Both the position numbers and the translations under genes were made by a program. Shown here piece by piece: positions 1-11,068 of a DNA stretch of 64,000 nt (the first letter of the stretch is position 1; every line of letters begins with the position of its first letter). A model generated the notes under the pieces. The model was not told the origin of the DNA and made no database searches. It saw nothing but the letters and a program-made list of their open reading frames with translations. The stretch comes from Charina bottae. Its lineage: Eukaryota > Chordata > Lepidosauria > Squamata > Charinaidae. Location: positions 7,808,001 to 7,872,000 of the forward strand of contig JALMGJ010000015.1 of the NCBI GenBank assembly GCA_023362775.1, read 5' to 3'.

Positions 1-222
1 CCTGACCCTATTGGCCTTTTGTAAGGCTCTGAAGTTCTGGCTGCTTCCCTAGGTGTTCGGCTAGCCCTGTTGTTCATGTATGTGTTTATGATTGGAAGGT
101 GTCACTTGCCCATGGTGCCATTGGCTATCATTTTAATTGTTGGGCTTTAATCTTTCGTACGCCGCCCAGAGTCACTGTTGTGAGATGGGCGGCCACGTAA
201 ATTATTTAAATAAAAGTAAATA
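1..222 (+). mobile_element. L2/CR1-group LINE 3' end
   Basis: The stretch ends with the LINE tail pattern GCCGCCCAGAGTCACTG, then GAGATGGGCGGC, then an AAT/AAA-rich tail. It continues off the left edge. The same tail type closes the larger L2 copy near 53000. Only the end of the ORF and the 3' UTR are present, so it has no coding capacity. Confidence 0.7.
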
Positions 223-369
223 AGTTAGGAACTCCAAACTAAAAGGGGGCGGGGCTTGGATTGGAGGATGCCATCTCAAGGTTTTCAGTGCCCCCTCCCT
301 CCGTAGATACCCCTGACTTATAACGTGGAGCTTGGTTTGGGTTAATATTGGTTAATGGGGGGGGGGGGG

Positions 370-945
370 AGTGGTTATCGCGACGGGCCAATCCAGCCAG
401 TTGAGATCGCGGAGGGTTCAAGGCATGGCGTGAATGCCGTCAGTGCCTTCAGCCAACCTCCAGCTGGGCTAATCCACCTACGGGCAGGCTACTGTGAGGC
501 CTGAACGCCCCCAGTGCAGCCTTTACCCGCGAGTAAACTCACTTGGCCCAAAGGGGAGCCCCGAAGACCACCCCACTCAGAATTCCCAGCCAGCCCAATC
601 GGGGTAGGATAGGTCTCCCGGCCTGCCATTGCTATGCTGCTCCTTTCCCATCCATGCCAAATCGACGCCGGCTCCGCTTCCCCAGGACAGCCCGCAGCTT
701 CCAGCCGGAGTCCATCAGAGCCACCCCTGCCCCATCGTTTCCCGGTCCCCGCCCCGTCCCCCCGTTTTACCATGGCTCCGCCGACGAGGCTCCGACCGAA
801 CGGCGTCCACCCGTTAGGCCCCGGTTGCTATGGAGCTCCGCCCGGAAGCGTGAGGGCGGGAGAGCGGCGGAGGCCGGAAGTGTGTGTGAGAGAGGGCGGG
901 GCTTAGGGACAGGCTTTTTTTTTTTTGGCTCGGTCACGTGGCCCA
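370..945. promoter_or_regulatory. CpG-rich promoter-like region, possible first exon on minus strand
   Basis: This is the only CpG-dense stretch in the window not explained by a transposon. It carries an ETS-type CCGGAAGTG (874-882), a second CCGGAAG at 842-848, GGGCGGGGC boxes near 895-902, an E-box in the context GTCACGTGGC (934-943) and GTTGCTATGG near 826, which resembles half of an RFX X-box. On the minus strand an ATG (773-771) is followed directly by GTAAAA, a plausible splice donor, so a first exon could end at 771 and the gene run off the left edge. On the plus strand the same palindromic CCATGG gives an ATG at 772 with a short open frame. I do not recognise either peptide. The promoter reading is inferred from composition and motifs only. 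Confidence 0.5.
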
Positions 946-1141
946 GCGGCTGGCTGTCTGGCTGTGCAGAGCTTGGAGTCCGATGGGGGAAGGACGCAAT
1001 GAGAGGGTGGGAGAGATTTCTATCCAGAGGCAGTGTAGGAAATTGGTTTAAATGTTGGATGAGGACTGGGGAGTCCCCACTCAAAGTCCCTGCTCCCTCA
1101 GGGTGGTTATTGAGAGGAGACCCCTCTTAATCAAATTAGAG
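946..1141. other. unassigned
   Basis: Flank of the CpG-rich region. No gene or repeat recognised. Confidence 0.4.
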
Positions 1142-1277
1142 CAGTGTTTCTCAAGCTTGGCAACTTTAAGATGGGTGGACTTCAACTCCCAGAATCCCCC
1201 AGCCTAGCATGATGGCTGGGGAATTCTGAGAGTTGAAGTCCACCCATCTTAATGTTACCAAGCTTGGAAAAAAACTG
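1142..1277. mobile_element. palindromic hAT-type MITE (CAGTGTTTCTCAA family)
   Basis: Starts with CAGTGTTTCTCAAGCTTGG and ends with the degraded complement. The two arms share the block ACTTCAACTCCCAGAAT and fold back on each other around 1205-1215. Related copies or halves lie at 17549-17613, 40754-40886, 48030-48150 and 61219-61314. No 8-bp target duplication is clear here. Confidence 0.65.
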
Positions 1278-1514
1278 GAATAGATCCTCGGGCAACCCCC
1301 TCTCCTACCCAAGCAGAAAGCAATAGCTTGCAGGCATTATTGCATGAATATTACATGTTCAGGATGTTATAAAATTACCTGGTTGCATCTTGTAATACGA
1401 CTTTGGGAGGATCACATGGCAGGGAGCCTGCAGATCGTCCTAGTTTCACCTGGAATATTAAGAGACTCTCAGCAGTTCAGGAGGGAGGTTGGTTGGGAAA
1501 AGTTTGCAGGCTCC

Positions 1515-1707
1515 AATGTATTGTCGAAGGCTTTCATGGCTGGAGTTCGATGGCTGTTGTGGGTCTTCCGGGCTGTGTGGCCGTGTTCTGGAAGTTGTGG
1601 TTCCTAACATTTCGCCAGCATCTGTGGCTGGCAAGATGCTGGCGAAACGTTAGGAACCACAACTTCCAGAACACGGCCACACAGCCCGGAAGACCCACAA
1701 CAGCCAT
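1515..1707. mobile_element. short inverted Penelope-like (PLE) insertion
   Basis: A 193-bp near-perfect inverted repeat flanked by a perfect 12-bp duplication, TTTGCAGGCTCC, at 1503-1514 and 1708-1719. The right arm contains GGCGAAACGTTAGGAACC followed by AACACGGCCACACAGCCCGG, which I recognise as typical of vertebrate PLE terminal repeats with a hammerhead core. The CTGANGA half of that core is missing because the two arms are fused at their stem II region. It is two terminal fragments joined head to head with no coding sequence. Confidence 0.7.
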
Positions 1708-1719
1708 TTTGCAGGCTCC

Positions 1720-2395
1720 CTTCGTTTTAGCGGAGAAGTTCCTGTTGTGGAATTTGTACACCAGGGCTGGCCCTATCATTAGGCAGAATATTAATAAATT
1801 AAACTTTTAAAATATTGGTGTTATGTTGTTGTAAATCCTAATACGCTATATTGTTTTGGTGCAATGATGTTTATACAGTATTAATAGAAGATTATTGACA
1901 CACTAATGTTTATATAACTTAGATAAGTGTTGCTTAAAGTGGGGTCCAAGGACCCCTTGGGATCCCCCAATACTACAGTGACCATTCAGCCTTTATTATA
2001 AAGGGCAGTCCATATTTCCAAGAAAATATGGTCACTCTACCCAAGACCCTCTCAGGGGTCTGCAAAATCAAAATGATTTGCCAGATATTGAAGAGATTTG
2101 CAAAAATTGAAAACAGTGTCACACTTCCCATTATTATTTTTATTTGTTAAAATATAGTTTTTTCATGAATATGTTAATATACAATGTGTTTAATATTATT
2201 TTTACATGATTCAATAAATATTCTGTGAATGCATCAATTTTAATTTTTAATATGGTAAATATCAGTAAATGCAATACAAACTGAAGCTCTATTGCAGCAA
2301 ACAGCCTTCAAAGAAATGTTAATAAAATCACTGAAACATAAAAAAAATAAAGATAAAAGATGAAGTGAGGTGTCACTCAACCACCTCAGACAGCA
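1720..2395. other. AT-rich unassigned sequence with a hAT-like remnant
   Basis: The part from about 1924 to 2110 (AAAGTGGGGTCCAAGGACCC, later a GGGGTCTGCAAAATCAAAA-type stretch) resembles a decayed hAT element. The remainder is AT-rich with no gene. Confidence 0.35.
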
Positions 2396-2405
2396 CAAGT
2401 TGGGG

Positions 2406-3599
2406 TTGTTGTTGTTTATTCGTTCAGTCGCTTCCGACTCTTCGTGACTTCATGGACCAGACCACGCCAGAGTCACCATCCCCAGCTCCCCCATGGTCGA
2501 GTCCGTCACCTCCAGAATATCGTCCATCCATCTTGCCCTTGGTCAGCCCCTCTTCCTTTTGCCTTCCACTTTCCCCAGCATCAGCATCTTCTCCAGGGTA
2601 TCCTGTCTTCTCATTATGTGGCCAAAGTACTTCAGTTTTGCCTTTAATATCATTCCCTCAAGTGAGCAGTCTGGCTTGATTTCCTGGAGTATGGACTGGT
2701 TTGATCTTCTTGCAGTCCAAGGCACTCTCAGAATTTTCCTCCAACACCACAGTTCAAAAGCATCGATCTTCCTTCGCTCAGCCTTCTTTATGGTCCAGCT
2801 CTCGCAGCCATAGGTTACTACAGGGAATACCATTGCTTTAACTATGCGGACCTTTGTTGTCAGTGTGATGTCTCTGCTCTTAACTATTTTATCAAGATTT
2901 GCCATTGCTCTGCTCCCAAGAAGTAGATGTCTTCTGATTTCCTGGCTGCAGTCAGCGTCTACAGTAATCTTTGCGCCTAGAAATACAAAGTCTGTCACTG
3001 CCTCCACTTTTTCTCCCTCTATTTGCCAGTTATCAATCAAGCTGGTTGCCATAATCTTGCTTTTTTTGAGGTTTAACTGCAACCCAGCTTTTGCACTTTC
3101 TTCTTTCACCTTCGTCATAAGGCTCCTCAACTCCTCCTCGCTTTCAGCCATCAAAGTGGTATCATCTGCATATCTGAGATTGTTAATGTTTCTTCCAGCG
3201 ATTTTAACTCCAGCCTTGGACTCCTCAAGCCCAGCACGTCGCATGATGTGTTCTGCGTACAGGTTGAATAGGTAGGGTGAGAGTATACAACCCTGCCGTA
3301 CTCCTTTCCCAATCTTAAACCAGTCCGTTGTTCCATGCTCTGTTCTTACCATTGCTATTTGGTCGTTATACAGATTCCTCAGGAGGCAGACAAGATGACT
3401 TGGTATCCCCATACCACCAAGAACTTGCCACAATTTGTTATGATCCACACAGTCAAAGGCTTTAGAATAGTCAATAAAACAGAAATAGATGTTTTTCTGA
3501 AACTCCCTGGCTTTCTCCATTATCCAGCGGATATTGGCAATTTGGTCTCTAGTTCCTCTGCCTTTTCTAAACCTAGCTTGTACATCTGGCAATTCTACC
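2406..3599 (-). mobile_element. BovB (RTE) LINE, 5'-truncated, copy 1
   Basis: The copy runs on the minus strand. Its 3' end is the GTTGTTGTTTATTCGTTCAG tail at 2406 and its truncated 5' end is at 3599. It is bounded by CAAGTTGGGG (2396-2405) and CAAGTCGGGG (3600-3609), a 10-bp target duplication with one mismatch. It covers the reverse transcriptase core and C-terminal part. The endonuclease and 5' UTR are missing, as is usual for truncated retrocopies. Confidence 0.93.
2543..3599 (-). pseudogene. BovB reverse transcriptase fragment
   Basis: The translated frame shows RT motif A (FIDYSKAFDCVD), motif B (GVRQGCILSPYLFNLY) and the catalytic YADD, followed by the RTE C-terminal domain with GCESWTIKKAERRKIDAF and LRVPWTARRSNQS. 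It is about 98% like the plus-strand copy at 24517 by eye. The frame closes at 2543, short of the natural stop seen in copy 2, which implies a late frameshift or stop. The N-terminal endonuclease is absent, so it is not functional on its own. Confidence 0.9.
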
Positions 3600-3640
3600 C
3601 AAGTCGGGGTACAGGAGGACATCCCTTCTGAATTTTTTTT

Positions 3641-3745
3641 TGTCCCTTCAAGTCAGTGTTGACTCCTGGTGACTGCCTGGACATGTCCCTGCAGTTTTCT
3701 TGGCAGGATTTCAGAAGTGGTTTGCCATTGCCGCCTTCTATTAAT
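3641..3745 (-). mobile_element. Sauria-type tRNA SINE, 3' fragment
   Basis: Contains the body GACTGCCTGGACATGTCCCT, CAGTTTTCTTGGCAGGA and AAGTGGTTTGCCATTGCC in reverse orientation, matching the SINE copies at 13479 and 37457. The tRNA-like head is missing. Confidence 0.7.
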
Positions 3746-4139
3746 TTATCTCCCAGACTAACTGATCTGTGGTGTGAAGGACCTTGTCCCATATTTGCTT
3801 TTTATGTCATGTATGTTGCTCAATTTCAAATGGCCCAACTGGGTAACATCAAACAACAAAAACATTGAAACACAGTTGCAATTATCAAAATAAGAACATC
3901 TCCTAAAGGTCCAGTGGGGGTAAATCTATCCTCATTGACTCTCAATGCTGAGACAATGTCTTCTGGAGCTTCAGAAGCCCAGCAAAGGGGGTGGTCTGAA
4001 TATTAGGGGCAAACTGTTATAACTTGCCTGTCTTCCTACACCTGAAGGAATTTTATATGAGAATCTCACATTATAGGATGCTTCATTGATGGATTGCATT
4101 TCTCATTTGCTTTTTATTTGGAACTACAAATTGGGTTAT
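3746..4139. other. unassigned
   Basis: Unique-looking sequence. No gene, repeat or motif recognised. Confidence 0.4.
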
Positions 4140-4320
4140 TCTGACTTTTATCCCCAGCTTCAAACTTTTTGTATGGGGGGGAGGGTCTTCTCTCATTTTA
4201 TCCCACAACAGCAACTGTAAGAGGTAGCTTTGAGTGGTCAAAAGGCACCCAGTTAACTCCCATGATTGAAAGTGGGTGAAATTTGGGTCTTCCCACCTTC
4301 ATTACTAGGGATTCATGTTC
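4140..4320 (-). mobile_element. degraded tRNA SINE with L2-like tail
   Basis: Patterns such as TCATTTTATCCCACAACAGC, AAGAGGTAGCTTTGAGTGG and AATTTGGGTCTTCCCACC follow the order seen in the clearer copy at 44618-44832. Heavily mutated. Confidence 0.35.
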
Positions 4321-4589
4321 AGGCCAGGTCTGAATTCTGACAAAATGTGATTTGGGTCATTTTAGCCTAATGTGTGGTGTGAATCCAGCCACTATCATCT
4401 GTACAACGTTGGTGGATGGGCCAGCCATTCTGTTTAAGACAAACTATAGACCTAAAGGATGCATGAACTCGACAGTCAGGGCTATCTGTGTGAACGAGAT
4501 CACTGCAACTGATTGAAGGTGGTTTAAAAAAAATCCACCCTGTGCAATTGTAAGGTGCTCCATCTGATGCCTGAAACCTCCCTACTCTA

Positions 4590-5060
4590 GAGTAAACCAC
4601 AGACGCGTGGTTTCTTAGAAGCAGAAGGATTTATTACAGTACATGAAGGTTAACACGAACAAAGACTTGAATGAATCAGCAAAGCATAGCATGTCACATT
4701 TACGCATTCCCCTTCCCGAGGTCCTTTGATGTTGACACGTGTAGCTCGTGGCTCCAGGGTGCTCAGACATCCGTTCGCATAGATGTGTACTGGCGCTGGC
4801 CTCTTTAGGTGTGAATCGTCTACTTCAAAGGCAGAAGCCTCTTCCGTGTCTGTTGCACGCCACCCTGGCTATGCATACTTATCTAACATATTGGCAGAGG
4901 TCTGCTGAGCAGTGACAGCAATATGCCCAATATGTAATTGGACGTTGCATCCATTTTTCCTATGCCTTTCTTCCGGTAAAAGGGCAGGAGAATTTTGAAA
5001 AGAAGTCAGACCTGAAAACTCAGAAAGGGTGCCTGTAATATCCTGGAGGAGAGCTGCATC
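4590..5060 (-). mobile_element. possible LTR fragment
   Basis: GGATTTATTACAGTACATG resembles the reversed poly(A)-signal region seen in the LTRs of this window and is followed by 400 bp of non-repetitive, CpG-containing sequence. No TG/CA ends or target duplication were found, so the class and the ends are uncertain. Confidence 0.2.
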
Positions 5061-5171
5061 TATTTGGGGCACATTATCTTTTTAACCTAAACCAGAGATG
5101 GAAATCTGAGGCCATGGAGCTGCATGTAACCCCAGAATCCAGGGGTAAAGTCTCCAAGCTTTCCAAAACTC

Positions 5172-5268
5172 TTAACAAATTGTAATTTTTAATGTGCCGA
5201 TCTTGCACAGGGTAGGATTTTGGACTAGATGATCTCTCTGAGGTCATTTCCAATTATTGATTCTATGA
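5172..5268 (+). mobile_element. CR1 LINE 3' end
   Basis: GGACTAGATGATCTCTCTGA, then GGTCATTTCCAATTATTGATTC and TATGA, is the typical CR1 3' UTR, which ends in an ATTCTATGA-type repeat. Confidence 0.75.
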
Positions 5269-6384
5269 AATATGTAACTGGAAAATAACCTACAGTTCAA
5301 AACCTTCATTCTATTTAATGAAGTCATTGAATTGATTTAAACACCCATCTATATGACAGTCATGAGCACGTTATTTTAGAACAAGAAGCAGAAAATTCTA
5401 CAGGACCTTTCCTGATTCTTGATGGTAAATATATAAAACTATGCTTTAAAACTTCCAATCTGCTACCTTTTTCTGACATGGAAAAACAGTTGCTTCTGGC
5501 AGTTCTGCCTAACGTTATGGCCTGTATAAAGGTCAAGATTCAGATGCAATAACTCTGTAATATTTTCTGCCCTGCCATAATTCCTTATCTGAAGCAGTTG
5601 TTACCATGACTCTGGGGTTTTGTTTTCTTTCCTCCCCAATTTATTAAGCCCAGTGGAAGAAATTGCTCTGAATTGCTGAATTGCACTCATCCTCTAGATG
5701 GTGCTACCATTATGTTACAAGGAGATAAACACATTCCTGCTTGAAAGAGTGACTTGATTCCTTGCTTCGCTTGGTGGAAGAAAACCAACATACTTTCAAA
5801 CGTACCTTGCGTTCAGGATTGCAGTTGACCAGTTTGAATAGAGCTTCCAGAGTTAATTAGTCATACACTTTTTTAAAAAAATAATTTCACTTACACAAGA
5901 ATGGATTCACTTTGAAAATAGATATTTGTTCTTTGCTTGATCCTGGATGTCTTCCTCAAGCACACTTCTGCAGGCCATTCAGTCCAGCTAAGATGATTCA
6001 AGCCATAACTGGTGTTTTTTTGATTAAATGCAGGCAGTGAGTACCCCCAGAGTGCCAGCAATTGCTTCTGCTTTTGAATGCTAATGGAATTTTATCATTT
6101 TCTTTTTTCTACAGAGAGCAGATGTAAGTCTCTAGAAATCACTCCTTTATATCAAGAGCAAATTGATAATAACTTCAGCTTGCTTGGAAATGGCACAGCC
6201 TTCTTTTTATTCCATCAGAGCAATAAGCTTACGGAGCAGTTTGTAGGAAATAAATATTTCATATTCTGCTAACTTTTCAGTCCCGGTTAAGGAAACTTTG
6301 AATAAGACAGTTTCTCATCTAGGCCCCCCGACCCCTAAATTACAATGGCTTTGGTTTTAGAGGAAAACTATTTGCCTCAACTAT
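5269..6384. other. unique sequence with a possible microexon
   Basis: No repeats are recognised. At 6115-6123 nine bases lie between a strong splice acceptor (pyrimidine-rich tract ending CTACAG) and a strong donor (GTAAGT). See findings. Otherwise nothing is assigned. Confidence 0.35.
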
Positions 6385-6660
6385 AGGTAGAAACTTGTAG
6401 CTTAGTAGTAGGACACACATTTTAAAGATAGAAGATCCTGGGTTCATCCTTGGTATCTCCCCCAAATGGGTCCATAAAATGGAAAAAGTAGGATATGACT
6501 TTCATTCTTCTAGAGATTGGCCACTAGGCATACCTTAAAAACTGAGTTAGGAAGCTTCTCCACACCTTTCCTGGAGCAGGAAAGCCTCCATGACTTGCGG
6601 ATACTAAGTTGCCTTAAAGTAAGATACCAAGCTGCTTCCAGTCATCTCCCCTTGGGCACA
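6385..6660 (+). mobile_element. old tRNA-derived SINE
   Basis: GTAGCTTAGTAGTAGGACAC (A-box-like) and CCTGGGTTCATCCTTGG (B-box-like) are followed by a body resembling a common reptile SINE that ends AAGATACCAAGCTGCTTCC. Diverged. Confidence 0.5.
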
Positions 6661-7280
6661 AGTATATAACTATTTTTGTACTATCTAGGTAGTTTTGTCA
6701 GTAGCTCCTTACTGCTCCGAAGATGCTATAAGTAACTAGAGGGGAAATGGCTAAAGAGATGTAGAAGGACATGATCTCTTAAAAATGCAAATAAATCCAC
6801 ATCAGTTGATCAACTCATTAAGTAAAGATTTATTGAAGGGAAGATAAAAAAGATACAGAAGATGGGTACTGGATGCACTAGTATAAAAGTAAATAAAATT
6901 CCCGACTCAAAAAGTTGGTCAAGCTGGATCTATATATGAGCTAAGCTGCTCTAATCCAGTTGGCTTATTCAGGGTTCCTGATTCAGTGGCATCTGGTGCA
7001 GAGCTAGGAGAGGCCAGAAACTTGAGGAATAGAAGGAGGGATCAAGAACAAAATCAAAGAGCATTTGTGCTGTTCAAGGGGAGACATTAGACAATTGTTC
7101 CTGGTTTTTTTGAGAGGCAATAGGATAATTAGCGGGGCAAGTTTTGTTGGCACTTATTGATATAGGTGAAAATGAGCAAGGGATTTGCCAAGAGATGCTA
7201 TGATATATTGGCAATGGCGCAGTTTTCCCAGTCAACTTGGCGAAGATTTTAAGTGTGTTATGCATGCTAGAGCCAAAGTT
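6661..7280. other. unassigned
   Basis: No gene or clear repeat. Confidence 0.4.
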
Positions 7281-7470
7281 TATTACAAAGACTTTCTGCC
7301 TAAACCATGGTTTATTGAATAAATCACATTAATCCATAATCTATGGTTTGCTCATTAGGCTAAGCCCAAACCAAGCCCACCATGGTATGGTTTATTAAAG
7401 TGGACAAAATAAACATTACTGAGTGTTCTGCCAAGTTTCCAAGCAGTGATCAGATGCTCAGACAATTGGT
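7281..7470. mobile_element. MITE-like palindromic fragment
   Basis: CCTAAACCATGGTTTATTG, later AATCTATGGTTTGCTC and ACCATGGTATGGTTTATT, forms a self-complementary AAACCATGGTTT-rich block. A related block lies at 11069-11240. The family is not identified. Confidence 0.35.
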
Positions 7471-9150
7471 TCTTTTAGATCCAGAGACAATAAGCACACC
7501 AGTGGATAAAGAGATTTTAAGCTTTATTATAAACTTAAGCAAACAAATTTAAACAGAAACACAGTTTAACCAGAAACACAGTTTAGGCAGATTAACCAGA
7601 AGCATAAAAAGCATAGCATAAAGAAAGGAAAATCATTACATACCAAGCAAGTTGAAACCCTATCTCCATAGGCTGCCAGGAGCTAATAAGGAGAGCAGAG
7701 ATACCCCAGGGTGGCTCAATATCCACAGCTCCCAGCGCTCAGGTCTGTGCAGAAGCTCCCAAACTCAAAAGGCAATCCTAAGGTTTTTATCAAAGTCTGA
7801 CCCTAAAGCCTCGTGACCCTGTTTCCATGGGACAGAGGCTGCAGGAGCTGACCTTGACTGAATAGTTCCCAGGATCTGGAGCACCTGTTTCCAAGAGCCT
7901 GGGAGGCTATACAGATAAGCTAGTGCTTAACAAAAACAATCTTGGGGTTTTTCCTTATCTCCCCCCCCCCATTCCAAACAGAAATAAAAAACAAGCCAGT
8001 TAAACATTAGTATAACTCAAAATAAACTCTAAGCTTCTTCACGCGAAGGAGAAAAATCAAAATATGTCATTTAAACTCCTCGAAATAACAATGGTCTTCC
8101 GCATTGCCACTACACTGAGTCAAATGAAGTAATTGTCTGATTCTGGATTCTGATGTTCTGGTTTCAAAAGTGACATTGTGTCTTCACATAATTAAGATAA
8201 ATCATAGGCTTCTTTGGAACAGAAGTCCAGAACTGGCCAATTGAAGCCCCATTGTGGCAATGAGGATGAACCTTTCAGCAGTGGCCCTATGGATTATCTT
8301 CTCCAAATCCTGCTTTTTAAAATGCTTTCTCATCATCTGACCTTGGGAAAAAGGCTACCTAGTCTACATAGGACAATGAGGTAGAAGAATTTTGAGGAAA
8401 TAGGTTGACTTGACTTATTTCAGACTGCAGGTGAGGCTTTATCATTTTTTCAAAAGTCTGTAACCCCAATAAAGCTGCTCCAGATTGCACTGGACTCCCA
8501 AGTTGGATTTTCTCTTCCTCTCCCTCCTTCTCTCCCTCTACCCCATTCCCCCCTTCTCATGGTGCTTTAATAATGAATATTGTCAGGCCCCTCTCAACAG
8601 AGACTAGAATTAGAAGCCCCCCGGCAGTGATTCAAGGACTTGACCTTCTGCTAATTATGGCTATTGCAAGAACTAGGAAATCTGCTCAAAAGAAGTCCAG
8701 CGACTTCTTAGTGTAACATGCAAGTCCTGTTTAGAATAGAAGCAAGGTTCAATTCTTGCACTTTTTTCTCTTGGCTGCCCAGAGCAACAGCTGGAGGGCC
8801 TCACATTTTGGGGTTGGGTGAGCGTTTGCCTTGTGGTAACAGATTAGCCTGGTCTCGGAGTATTTGCTTCTTACCTTGACGGATCTAGTAGTATTGAAGT
8901 TCCCTACTCTAAAACAGACAGAAAGATAACAGATAATTTTGTCACCAATTGAGCAATGCCATCCATATCTAGTCAAAAATAAGTTCCACTGAGTTCAGTG
9001 GGGCTCACTGGCAGGGACTGAGCCATACAATTGCAGTTGAAACCCATTGAATTGGGAATCTTCATTTCATAAAGCCACTTGTCAGTGTAAAATAGTTCTG
9101 TGCTGAAATCTGTGTTGCAGGTTCTCAAAAGTTTTGTTCCTCTGCATGCA
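7471..9150. other. unassigned
   Basis: Contains AAGCTTTATTATAAACTT near 7520, which could be part of an old LTR, and a short poly-C at about 7961-7970. No gene is supported. Confidence 0.35.
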
Positions 9151-9152
9151 CG

Positions 9153-9240
9153 CATATATATATCATACATATCTATCTATATCTATATCTATATCTATAT
9201 ATCAATACATATATATCAATACATATATCAATACATATAT

Positions 9241-9286
<46 letters not shown>

Positions 9287-9323
9287 ATATATCAATATAT
9301 CAATATATCAAAATATATATCTA
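9153..9323. repeat. AT-rich compound microsatellite
   Basis: Mix of ATCT, ATATC and (TA)n, with an uninterrupted TA run at about 9244-9284. Confidence 0.95.
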
Positions 9324-9790
9324 TGGGTAGGTAAAGGTAAAGGTAAACACCTCTTCACGGAACAGAAACCAATGCATAAGAGGAAAAATACTTAAGAGAA
9401 TATTAATAAAAATATAAGCACGAAGGAGAAATAGGGGGATAGGAGGAAAGTAAGAGATGGTAAGAGATAAAGAGGGAAAAGGAAAGAAAGATGAGATAAA
9501 AATGAAAAATAGATATTAGATATTGAATTGTGTATTTATTTGACGGAATGTGGATATGTGATAGAGGTTATGTAAATGCTAGTGTTGAATATAAAAAAAT
9601 GTATTTTCAATTAATAAAAAAAAAGAAAGAAGGGAAGGAAAATAGTCAATATGAACTAGAAGTAGATAAAAAAGAGGAGGAATGGTTCTTAGAAGGTTAG
9701 GAGAAAAGTAGGAGTCGAGTATAAGATCAGAGAGGGGAAAGAAGGAAGTATGAGGGAAAAAGAGAGAAAGATGAAGATAAAAATTAAAGG
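9324..9790. repeat. purine-rich tract, possibly a LINE 3' UTR
   Basis: Begins with a TAGGTAAAGGTAAAGGTAAA piece that matches the end of the second SINE family. About 430 bp of AAAGAGAGAAAG-like sequence follows. Similar strand-biased tracts lie at 15300-15480 and, reversed, at 58320-58540. No coding sequence is seen. Confidence 0.4.
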
Positions 9791-10000
9791 GTTGGCCGGC
9801 ATGACGCGTGCGGAACGCTGTTACCATCCCACCGAAGTGGTACCTATTCATCTACTTGCATTTGCATGCTTTCGAATTGCTCGGTTGGCAAGAGCTGGGG
9901 CGAGTGCGGGAGCTCACTCCGTCACGCGGCACTTGGATCTCGAACTGCCGACCTTCCGATCGAAAAGCCTGGCGTCTTAACCACTGAGCCGTCGTGCGAT
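9791..10000 (-). mobile_element. tRNA SINE family 2, truncated
   Basis: In reverse orientation it carries GGCCGGCATGACGCGTGCGG, ACCGAAGTGGTACCTATTC, CTTTCGAATTGCTCGGTTGG and a tRNA-like head at the right end (CTTAACCACTGAGCC). The 3' third present in full copies (13143, 16469, 58556) is absent. Confidence 0.85.
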
Positions 10001-10803
10001 ATATATGTATATTTTTCATGACTGCACTGAATGGAGTTAAGCTTTAGCAACCCAGCATCGCCTCACCAGTTGAATTTCTCCTTCATGTGGCATTGTAACT
10101 TAGTGAACCTCTAAATGCTTTGGTTACCTTCTCTGCCTCTCTGACAGCTTGCTAACCAAATGCATTATTCAGTTCAATCTCTTCGCAGCCCAGAGGCTGC
10201 AAGGGACAGACAGTGCTAAATCTACGCAGAAATCTCTGGACACAATGTCAGAATAACATTCCTTTGATGGATCTGCCACTCCAAGAGTGCTGTGCAGGAA
10301 AAGCAAGTTAATAAATAACTTACTAGCTTTGACATCGGAGAGAAACTGGGAACCCAACTGCTCTGCTGCCTTTTGGTGGGAGGAACAGGGGAGGGAAGAA
10401 AATGCTCCTGCTAGCTTCAGAGCTGGTGGAATGCTTTCATTAGGTTTGGGTGTAAATAAAAGCCAACAAAATGGTCATTGGCTGTTGTGAGGAGCCTAAA
10501 GAGCGGAAATGTAAATAAGGGTGTTTGTCTTTCCAGACTCTCTTCTGAGCATGATTCATGAGTTTCCTTGTGGAATTTCAAATGGATTCCTGGGTGTAGC
10601 TGTCAATAGTTTGATGATCCATAATGCACAGACAGCAGTTGCTCTCTCTGAGTCCTGAATGTTAAAGGTGATGGAACTCCCAGAACATTTTGTGTAGGTA
10701 TCACCCAACAACAGCTTTTAATGCTTTTTTGGTTGTATTACCCGATTTTACTCTTACCAGAAGTATAGGTGGAAACTTGCTTCTTTACTCTTACCTGTGT
10801 GGA
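10001..10803. other. unassigned
   Basis: Unique-looking sequence. No gene recognised. Confidence 0.4.
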
Positions 10804-10860
10804 CATCATAGAATCATAGGGTTGGAAGGGATCTTGGAGGTCTTCTCCCCATAACTTCCT
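10804..10860 (-). mobile_element. CR1 LINE 3' fragment
   Basis: CATAGAATCATAGGGTTGGA followed by AGGGATCTTGGAGGTCTTC is the reversed CR1 3' end with its terminal ATTCTATG-type repeat. Confidence 0.65.
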
Positions 10861-11068
10861 GCTGAACTTTCTATTTATCACAGTTTCCTCCATCTGGTAC
10901 CTTTCAGAAGTCTTGTGACTAGAAACCACAGTGGAATTCTGGGAGTATTACTCCCAAAATATCAGGTAGTCACCAAGGTGGGGAAGGAACTCATCCTGTG
11001 TGTATAGGTTGTCCAGCTTTCATCCTTTCAACAGTCTTGTGGGGTAAGTTAGGAAGAGAAATGATGTT
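10861..11068. other. unassigned
   Basis: Nothing assigned. The part CAACAGTCTTGTGGGGTAAG resembles the body of the L2-tailed SINE. Confidence 0.3.

Noticed and set aside
543..1130. 195-codon plus-strand frame over the CpG-rich region
   Set aside because: No known domain. It is low-complexity R/P/S-rich translation of GC-rich DNA and overlaps equally long frames on other frames and strands.
1600..1665. Complete hammerhead ribozyme in the short PLE insertion
   Set aside because: GAAACGTT and a stem II are present, but the CTGANGA part is missing at the arm junction.
9100..9334. Y/I-repeat frames
   Set aside because: Translation of the TA/ATC microsatellite.
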